From CAZMOK01 sp964567785 (GTDB lineage Bacteria; Bacteroidota; Bacteroidia; Bacteroidales; JAGOPY01), in contig CAZMOK010000081.1 in the NCBI GenBank assembly GCA_964567785.1, positions 1 through 10,468 on the forward strand: DNA of 10,468 bases. Direction: 5' to 3'. Of the stretch, positions 5,827 through 10,468 are shown in pieces. The notes below the pieces were generated by a model, which had not been told where the DNA came from, searched no databases, and saw nothing but the letters and a program-made list of their open reading frames with translations. Within the stretch, counting starts at the first letter, position 1; the number at the start of each line of letters is the position of its first letter. The translations under genes and the position numbers were made by a program.

Positions 5827-6333
5827 TTATCCATCGGACTCGACATTGCCACCGCACTATCAGTTATCGCTGCCGCCGGGGCATTTATCTGGAATTCCAT
5901 CCTGTCGCGCAGAAAAGAGCGCAACGAAAGGCGGAAAGAGATCATCAAAAACCATGTTTTCAAGACTGCCGACAAGATCATTGATGAATCCTCAACAATA
6001 TTGAAGGAAACCAAGAAGATAGAATACCTGATAAGGGATGGGCAGACGACACAGAACCTGGATCACTGGAAAGACCTCATACTTGAGCTTCCAAACTCTT
6101 TCCGCTGGCTGCAGCCCCTGGATGATGTATTTGGCGACGGCCGGTTCATCAAGCTGGAGAGCGAATACAAAAATGAACTGAACGAGTTCATTCTGTACTT
6201 CGCCAGGCTGGTCGATCCCGAAAGCAATGAAAAATGGGACTTTTACGAGGTGATGGATAAGCCCAACCAGATTACCCTCAAGTACATCACCAAACTATAC
6301 CAGGAGACGGAAGACTATTTCGCGGAACTGTAA
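5815..6333 (+). CDS. Hypothetical protein with N-terminal membrane anchor
   Basis: A 172-residue protein of no family I recognise. Residues about 5-28 (LSIGLDIATALSVIAAAGAF) form one hydrophobic segment followed by a strongly basic stretch (SRRKERNERRKE). By the positive-inside rule this suggests a membrane anchor with the remainder in the cytoplasm. The rest is charged and mostly helical (KTADKIIDESSTILKETKKI), with a tryptophan-containing middle (SFRWLQPLDDVFGDGRF). It converges with the gene at 6397-7023, 63 bp away. The upstream 500 bp hold only degraded coding traces, so it is probably transcribed alone. CATCTTTG at 5761-5768, one mismatch from the -7 consensus, is the best promoter candidate. 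The start ATG is the first in frame. Confidence 0.7.
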   Translation: MIENLSIGLDIATALSVIAAAGAFIWNSILSRRKERNERRKEIIKNHVFKTADKIIDESSTILKETKKIEYLIRDGQTTQNLDHWKDLILELPNSFRWLQPLDDVFGDGRFIKLESEYKNELNEFILYFARLVDPESNEKWDFYEVMDKPNQITLKYITKLYQETEDYFAEL

Positions 6334-6352
6334 AAGTTCTGGTCCTAAATGA

Positions 6353-6381
6353 ACTGGTTGCCGGTAATTGGCTTTACCAGT
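6353..6381. terminator. Possible weak bidirectional hairpin between convergent genes
   Basis: ACTGGT (6353-6358) pairs with ACCAGT (6376-6381), and inside it GCC (6360-6362) can pair with GGC (6370-6372). It lies between two convergent stop codons, where a terminator is expected, but no T-run follows on either strand. Confidence 0.25.
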
Positions 6382-6396
6382 AACTTATCCGGTATG

Positions 6397-7023
6397 TCAT
6401 ACCCCCGGCATACCCGCCAGCTTCTCGAACAATTCCGATTGCTGCTCCAGTGAAAGTCTATCCAGTTCAGGAACAGTGACTAGGTACCTGAGGAAACTGT
6501 CCCTCACTTTCACCATTTTTCTTCGTTGCCACTCGGTCCTGCCTTTGCTTCTCCGCCTCTTCTTGCCATGGTTGAATTCATCCCTGAAGGCCGAGCGGAT
6601 CCCGTCGCATATTTTATCGATGTTGATATCCTCTTTCACAACAAACGGTTTCCCGGGGGCATCCCTGGTCATTTCACCCTCCAGGGTAATGGAAGTGACC
6701 CGGTGGCTCAACAGGAAATCCTGGAGTTTTTCAATTTCCAGCCACATCCGGTTGAATTCCCCTTCGAGGTTTCCGGGATCCGAGGCATGCACTATTTCCT
6801 CCTCCATCCAGAGCAGTATATAACACATCTCATGTACGGTCTTTGATCCGGTAATGGTAAGTCTTGAAAGCATTTTTTCAACACGGTCGTACCTGTTCCT
6901 GTCGATCATAAGGATACCGGCCCTGCCGTGATTGAGGATCATATCAGGCGGAAAATGTTTTTCCATTTTACTGAGGTCAACGGAAAGGGTCACCTGCGGA
7001 CCGGGTTGCCTTTTTAATGCCAT
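6397..7023 (-). CDS. Hypothetical protein with a basic C-terminal patch
   Basis: A 208-residue soluble protein without signal peptide or membrane segment; I do not recognise its family. The N-terminal third has an early PGPQVTLSVDLSKMEKHFP and a compact DRNRYDRVEKMLSRL helix. The middle contains an aromatic/acidic helix (MCYILLWMEEEIVHA). A run of basic residues at 154-169 (KKRRRSKGRTEWQRRK) could contact nucleic acid. The end, SLEQQSELFEKLAGM, looks like a short helix. Composition and codon use resemble the surrounding chromosome rather than the island. The best promoter candidate is TACTTTCG on the minus strand (7081-7088), one mismatch from TAnnTTTG, 58 bp upstream. The start is the first ATG after the upstream stop. 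Confidence 0.7.
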   Translation of the reverse strand: MALKRQPGPQVTLSVDLSKMEKHFPPDMILNHGRAGILMIDRNRYDRVEKMLSRLTITGSKTVHEMCYILLWMEEEIVHASDPGNLEGEFNRMWLEIEKLQDFLLSHRVTSITLEGEMTRDAPGKPFVVKEDINIDKICDGIRSAFRDEFNHGKKRRRSKGRTEWQRRKMVKVRDSFLRYLVTVPELDRLSLEQQSELFEKLAGMPGV

Positions 7024-7080
7024 GAGCGGCTTGTTTAATGCTGATTCTTGAAAGGGTAATTGATGAATCCTTCTCCAAAA

Positions 7081-7088
7081 CGAAAGTA
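7081..7088 (-). promoter_or_regulatory. Candidate -7 element for the 6397-7023 gene
   Basis: The minus strand reads TACTTTCG, differing from TAnnTTTG at one position, about 58 bp before the start codon. No -33 element is evident. Confidence 0.3.
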
Positions 7089-7114
7089 AGGAATAAATGC
7101 CACATACATGTACG

Positions 7115-7172
7115 ATGGGCGCATGTTCACATGGGACATTTTGTATTTAAATCTGACATCCCATGTGCACAT
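7115..7172. repeat. Intergenic palindromic repeat, copy A
   Basis: ATGTTCACATGGGA (7123-7136) and TCCCATGTGCACAT (7159-7172) are inverted copies with one mismatch and a 22-bp spacer. The segment 7128-7148 matches 9316-9336 at 20 of 21 positions. ATGGGCGCATG at 7115-7125 occurs inverted at 9361-9371. The right arm holds the 10-bp palindrome ATGTGCACAT. It belongs to the same family as the repeats at 8167-8176 and 9311-9395. Confidence 0.6.
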
Positions 7173-7320
7173 ACTCTAATGAGAAAATGAATACTACATT
7201 TCCACATTCAATCCGGGGCCTGAAGCTGCTTCCTTATAAATTAAGGCAATAAGAAGTAAGAAAAGAAGGATGATGTAAGGCTATATGGTTATTCGGCGAT
7301 TGACCCTGTTTGATGCAGTA
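7173..7320. other. Intergenic stretch without identifiable features
   Basis: Between repeat copy A and the promoter of the barrel gene I see no gene, RNA or strong structure. Confidence 0.4.
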
Positions 7321-7322
7321 TA

Positions 7323-7353
7323 TTGACATTTGGGTCATAATGGCTTAAATTTG
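7323..7353 (+). promoter_or_regulatory. Bacteroidota-type promoter of the barrel protein gene
   Basis: A -33 TTG (7323-7325) is followed 20 bp later by TAAATTTG (7346-7353), an exact TAnnTTTG. The start codon is 44 bp beyond. This is the best-formed promoter of this type in the window. Confidence 0.55.
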
Positions 7354-7397
7354 AGACTGGTATCAAGTCTTAACCTCCAAAACCAAACAATTAAATC

Positions 7398-8108
7398 ATG
7401 AAAAAATCGATCATCATCGTTGTTTCCATTCTTGTAACGGTTACAGCAGCAGCACAGTGGAGTGCCGGAGGGCGTGCCGGTATCAACATTTGTAAAACAT
7501 CAGGCAAGTGGGGCGAATTTGATGATTCCAGCATCAAATTCATCGCCGGGCCAACTATCATGGGTATGGGTAATTACCAGTTCACTGATTTGCTTTCGGT
7601 AAGGGGCGAACTGGGATATACCATTATGGGATCAAAAACAGAGTATACTTATGAAGAGCGGGCCATGAACTCAATGCAAAGCAGTATCAAGGAAAAATTT
7701 AATGTTCTTCAAATGAATCTTGGTCTGCAGGCCCTGGTAGTCACCTCCCTGATCCAATATCATTTCCTCTTTGGGCTTTACTATAATTATAAGCTAAAAG
7801 GCACAATGACGGATAGTGATGGCAACAAAATACCGATAGGCTGGGCCCAGTCTGCAAACCGGAACGGAGACGAGATACTGCTGGACCCTGACCTGAACCG
7901 GCGGGGTGACCTCGGTATCCAGTTGGGGGGAGGGATAGGCAGGGAACTGGGACCGGGAAAGCTGGAACTTGATCTCAGGTTCGGATACGGGCTGCTTGAT
8001 CTGGCTAAATTCCCCGAAGGAACCACCAAACCAGATGGATACAAGCCTTATCATAACCTGAATTTCAGCATTACGATTGGCTACTGGTATTTGTTCGATG
8101 ATGAATAA
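7398..8108 (+). CDS. PorT-like outer-membrane beta-barrel protein
   Basis: This 236-residue protein starts with a signal peptide (MKKSIIIVVSILVTVTAAAQ, cut likely before Q20). It then shows alternating strands with turn-rich loops typical of the small barrel families of Bacteroidota (PorT / OMP_b-brl_2): WSAGGRAGINICKTSG at the start, LSVRGELGYTIMGSKTEY, LGIQLGGGIGRELGPGKLELDLRFGYGL, and a terminal strand LNFSITIGYWYLF with an aromatic near the end as expected for barrel insertion. The location is therefore the outer membrane; the cargo or partner is unknown. PorT itself serves T9SS, but many paralogues have no known role, so that link is not claimed here. The gene has its own promoter and converges with the T9SS cargo gene at 8188. 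Confidence 0.8.
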   Translation: MKKSIIIVVSILVTVTAAAQWSAGGRAGINICKTSGKWGEFDDSSIKFIAGPTIMGMGNYQFTDLLSVRGELGYTIMGSKTEYTYEERAMNSMQSSIKEKFNVLQMNLGLQALVVTSLIQYHFLFGLYYNYKLKGTMTDSDGNKIPIGWAQSANRNGDEILLDPDLNRRGDLGIQLGGGIGRELGPGKLELDLRFGYGLLDLAKFPEGTTKPDGYKPYHNLNFSITIGYWYLFDDE

Positions 8109-8117
8109 GTAAAGGAT

Positions 8118-8151
8118 CCGGGTCAACTCCTTCTGGAGATCATTGAACCGG
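8118..8151. terminator. Hairpin between convergent genes
   Basis: CCGG and TCAA (8118-8126) pair with TTGA and CCGG (8143-8151) around an inner CTCC-TTCT-GGAG hairpin, with one mismatch and a small bulge. It lies 10 bp after the barrel gene stop and before the opposing gene's stop. The run of T after it on the plus strand is short and interrupted (CACTTTATTTC), so termination is plausible but not proven. Confidence 0.35.
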
Positions 8152-8166
8152 GTAGCACTTTATTTC

Positions 8167-8176
8167 ATGTGCACAT
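8167..8176. repeat. Palindrome ATGTGCACAT, solitary copy
   Basis: An exact copy of the 10-bp palindrome found in the larger repeats at 7163-7172 and 9311-9320, again outside coding sequence, 12 bp from a stop codon. The longer repeat sequence around it is not conserved. Confidence 0.45.
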
Positions 8177-8187
8177 GACAGAGGGGA

Positions 8188-9240
8188 TTACCTGAAAACC
8201 AGTTTGCCGCTGGCTGATTTGTTGCCGGCTTTCAGAAGGTAAAAATAAACTCCTGAACTGAGGCCCGGACTTCTGATATATTCAATCGTGGTCTTTTTAT
8301 GCGACAGGCTGATCCCGTAGATCTCATCAACTTTTAAGCCGGAGCTGTTGAAAATCAAAAGTGATGCATTTGCTGAAACCGGGCAGCTTATTTCAAAAAC
8401 CGTCCGGTCGCTGAAAGGGTTGGGTGTTACTGAGCAGTCGATCTGGTTCTCACTGATCATTGTAGAATTCAATATTTCTGTATGATCATAAACCATTAAG
8501 GTGGTATCATATTCCCAAAATTCCTGGTCATCATAAATAGCATGTGAAAAGTCAAATTCGATCGTGAAAACCGGCAGGTCTGAATCCTCTGAATAAAACT
8601 CATAAACATCCAGGAATTTTTCTGAGTAAACTTGATGGGCGCCTGATATTCCATGATCCCAAAGAAAATAATCATCACGGTGGAGCATGATTACCGGGTT
8701 ATAGGTTGTGTCTGGCAGAATTAGCCTTCCATAAGCCACTGCCTTTAAGGTAAGGGATTCAGAGTCATTTCCGAAATTAGTTTCATCGCTGATGCTGTCA
8801 CCATAAGTAAAGGGAAATTGCAGGAGTGTAATCCCCCAGTCCAGGTAACCGGTGAAACCAATATGCGTACTGGTATAGGTATCGTAATAAAAAGCCAGTT
8901 TGAAAGAATTATCATCCAGATAATACAGCAGATTAGTGTCCAGGCTCGAAAAGTTGTAAAGATCCGGGTCAACAGGATCCAGATATTCTTCATCCTGCTC
9001 TTTCAATAGGGCGGGCATTATGTATCCTTTCGATTCAAATGATTGTAATAATTCTATATCACTGTAATCCCATATGATGTTTTCACCGGTAGGGGGAGGT
9101 TGTATCCCCGGCTTTTCAGCCATCTGGAAAAAATATTCATGTCCCGCTTCCGGGGTGTTTTCACTGGTGATCACGGGTTGGGATGCCAGTTGAAGGAAAA
9201 ACAGAAAGAAGAAAGTGACGACTGGAATTTTTCTTTTCAT
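8188..9240 (-). CDS. Secreted protein with T9SS sorting domain
   Basis: A 350-residue protein from the ATG at 9240. The frame is open much further upstream, but only this start gives a signal peptide (MKRKIPVVTFFFLFFLQLAS). The body shows a pattern recurrent in secreted Bacteroidota proteins of unknown function: G-x-x-x-x-WDYS near residue 58, LLQFPFTYGDSISD at 139-152, and AVAYGRLILPDTTYNPVIML at 167-186. From about residue 268 a type A T9SS sorting domain follows: SVTPNPFSDRTVFEI, LLIFNSSGLKVDEI, LSSGVYFYLLKAGNKSASGKLVF. The product should be exported through the outer membrane; its activity cannot be told. It is divergent from the DUF362 gene, with repeat copy B between them. Confidence 0.85.
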   Translation of the reverse strand: MKRKIPVVTFFFLFFLQLASQPVITSENTPEAGHEYFFQMAEKPGIQPPPTGENIIWDYSDIELLQSFESKGYIMPALLKEQDEEYLDPVDPDLYNFSSLDTNLLYYLDDNSFKLAFYYDTYTSTHIGFTGYLDWGITLLQFPFTYGDSISDETNFGNDSESLTLKAVAYGRLILPDTTYNPVIMLHRDDYFLWDHGISGAHQVYSEKFLDVYEFYSEDSDLPVFTIEFDFSHAIYDDQEFWEYDTTLMVYDHTEILNSTMISENQIDCSVTPNPFSDRTVFEISCPVSANASLLIFNSSGLKVDEIYGISLSHKKTTIEYIRSPGLSSGVYFYLLKAGNKSASGKLVFR

Positions 9241-9260
9241 ACCAGGAGTATTAGAAACAG

Positions 9261-9291
9261 TAAATATAATAAATTTCAGCATTGATTCCAA
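9261..9291 (-). promoter_or_regulatory. Candidate promoter of the 8188-9240 gene
   Basis: On the minus strand a TTG (9289-9291) is followed after 20 bp by TATATTTA (9261-9268), one mismatch from TAnnTTTG. The start codon is 20 bp further. The spacing fits, but the last base of the -7 box does not. Confidence 0.35.
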
Positions 9292-9310
9292 GCTTCCCTT
9301 TTCATATACG

Positions 9311-9395
9311 ATGTGCACATGGGACATTTTGCATTTGTATTCCATGGCCCATAAATGTCCCATGCGCCCATGGCCATATGTGAACGTGTGAACAT
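9311..9395. repeat. Intergenic palindromic repeat, copy B
   Basis: ATGTGCACATGGGACAT (9311-9327) and ATGTCCCATGCGCCCAT (9355-9371) are inverted copies with two mismatches and a 27-bp spacer. Two GTGAAC motifs follow (9380-9385, 9388-9393). The left arm matches copy A (7128-7148) at 20 of 21 bases across 9316-9336. It fills most of the gap between the divergent T9SS cargo and DUF362 genes. Confidence 0.6.
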
Positions 9396-9432
9396 GAGTT
9401 TTTTTCCTATATTTATACCTCAATCTGTAACT

Positions 9433-10350
9433 ATGAAAAGGATCAACCGTCGTTATTTTATCAGGCAAAGCGCCCTGGCCGGTGGCGCAGCCCTCGTGGT
9501 TTCCAATCTGTTGCCTTTCCGCCTCAGGGGCAATCCGGGCCCTTTGGAGGCAGATATCCTCAGCATCGCCGCAGGCGACATACCCTCCGACATTGCAAAA
9601 TTGCTCGAAGCGGCAGGAGGGACCGGTAAGTTTGTAGGTGCCGGTGACACGGTGGGGATGCTCGTCAATTCTCCCTGGAAGCACAAAGGATTCTATACCA
9701 CCCCCGACATACCGCTGGCAGTGGCAAAGGCCTGCCTCGATGCCGGTGCCTCAAAGGTCATCTGCTTCAAACCGGTGCCGGAGGGCTACTGGGAAAAAAG
9801 CCTGGGTTTTGAAGATCAGGCCGGTTTGATCTCATCCATTTCTTACTCGGATGAGAGAGTCGAAGCTGATATTCAAGGAGGCATCGAACTCAAGAAAGCA
9901 GAGGTTTTCCGTGATTTCCTCGATGTGGACGTGTTTATCAATATCCCGGTGGCCAAGCACCACGCCGGGACCATCTTTTCGGGGAACCTGAAAAACCTGA
10001 TGGGAGCGTCGTCATCCTACACAAACCGGCATATGCATTCTTCCGACGGTGAATATACCTATGCCAAAAAGGAATACCTGTCGCAATGCATAGCCGACCT
10101 GAACCTGCTCCGCAAGCCCGACCTGTGCATTGTGGACGCCATTGAATGTGGGTTCAACAACGGCCCCCGCGGCCCTGGCGATACTTCCACACCGGGCAGG
10201 ATCCTGCTGGGTACCGACCCGGTGGCGCTGGATGTCTATTCGTCAGACCTCGCCGGCTTTTATCCCGAAGACATCCTTACATCCTCATATGCAGGAAAGG
10301 CAGGACTGGGAAAAAGTGATCTTTCAGAAATTTCAGTTTACGAGCTATAG
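9433..10350 (+). CDS. DUF362 family protein with Tat signal
   Basis: This is a 305-residue protein from ATG 9433. The frame extends back to 9355, inside repeat copy B, but the internal start gives a proper twin-arginine leader: NRRYFIRQS with arginines 6-7, then the hydrophobic stretch ALAGGAALVVSNLL. DUF362 hallmarks follow in order: TTPDIPLAVAKACLDAGASKVI (about 89-110), VFINIPVAKHHAGTIFSGNLKNLMGA (167-192), and CIVDAIECGFNNGPRGPGD...ILLGTDPVALDVYSSDLAG (232-275). The usual IKPN motif is reduced to LVNSP at 77-81. No ferredoxin cysteine cluster is present, unlike longer DUF362 proteins. Tat export implies folding, perhaps with a cofactor, before transport to the periplasm. The reaction is not known for this family. 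It looks complete, ending in TAG. Confidence 0.85.
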   Translation: MKRINRRYFIRQSALAGGAALVVSNLLPFRLRGNPGPLEADILSIAAGDIPSDIAKLLEAAGGTGKFVGAGDTVGMLVNSPWKHKGFYTTPDIPLAVAKACLDAGASKVICFKPVPEGYWEKSLGFEDQAGLISSISYSDERVEADIQGGIELKKAEVFRDFLDVDVFINIPVAKHHAGTIFSGNLKNLMGASSSYTNRHMHSSDGEYTYAKKEYLSQCIADLNLLRKPDLCIVDAIECGFNNGPRGPGDTSTPGRILLGTDPVALDVYSSDLAGFYPEDILTSSYAGKAGLGKSDLSEISVYEL

Positions 10351-10360
10351 GGAAATAAAC

Positions 10361-10424
10361 TCCAAACCCCAAATCCCAAAATCCAAACAAATTCCAAAGT
10401 TCAAATCACAAAAACCAAACTCTT
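10361..10424. repeat. Degenerate CAAA-rich low-complexity stretch
   Basis: After the DUF362 stop the sequence consists of irregular units such as CCAAATCC, CCAAAATCC and TTCCAAAG. It leads directly into the heptanucleotide array and has no coding or hairpin signal. Confidence 0.45.
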
Positions 10425-10427
10425 TTT

Positions 10428-10468
10428 AACTCAGAACTCAGAACTCAGAACTCAGAACTCAGAACTCA
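10428..10468. repeat. Heptanucleotide tandem repeat (AACTCAG)n
   Basis: Five complete and one partial copies of AACTCAG run without error to the end of the window, so the true array may be longer. A 7-bp unit in non-coding DNA is prone to slippage. It lies about 80 bp after the DUF362 stop codon. Confidence 0.9.

Noticed and set aside
6368..6846. Plus-strand open frames of 151 and 106 codons opposite the 6397-7023 gene
   Set aside because: Serine- and proline-rich shadow translations of the minus-strand gene, which has natural composition.
9241..9684. N-terminal extension of the 8188-9240 protein
   Set aside because: The extra 148 codons would cover repeat copy B and the start of the DUF362 gene and would bury the signal peptide; the ATG at 9240 is preferred.

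Overview
The window looks like chromosome from a member of the Bacteroidota. Two secreted proteins end in type IX secretion (T9SS) sorting domains, there is a PorT-like outer-membrane barrel, and several start sites are preceded by the Bacteroidota -7 element TAnnTTTG. I cannot name a genus. All functional calls come from reading the sequence and recalling families; no search was run.

Left part (1-2162): a small AT-rich accessory island bounded by two direct copies of a 19-bp stretch of the 5' end of a tRNA-Pro gene. The left copy belongs to a tRNA-Pro running off the window edge on the minus strand. The right copy is a tRNA fragment that breaks inside the D-loop. The island carries a compact operon: a winged-helix protein (413-937) and a nucleotidyltransferase-fold protein (927-1613), overlapping by 11 bp, arranged like an AbiE-type antitoxin/toxin pair. 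One base after the second stop begins a frameshifted, shortened remnant of type I restriction subunit HsdR (1615-2021). Upstream of the operon a perfect 19-bp-arm palindrome covers the -35 of a sigma70-like promoter, and a related half-site lies near the predicted transcription start. This suggests autoregulation by the winged-helix protein. The island reads as a decayed defence locus whose regulator and nucleotidyltransferase genes are still intact.

Middle part (2163-7023): a divergent promoter region, then a 953-residue secreted leucine-rich repeat protein (2445-5306) with about 32 repeats and a T9SS tail. Next come about 500 bp holding broken minus-strand coding fragments, then two convergent genes of unknown function (5815-6333 and 6397-7023), one with an N-terminal membrane segment.

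Right part (7024-10468): a PorT-like barrel protein (7398-8108) convergent with a second T9SS cargo protein (8188-9240, minus), which is divergent from a Tat-exported DUF362 protein (9433-10350). The intergenic gaps here share a palindromic repeat family containing ATGTGCACAT and ACATGGGACATTTTG. The window ends in a heptanucleotide tandem repeat (AACTCAG)n. Apart from the shared envelope or secreted destination of three products, I see no pathway linking the genes of the right part.
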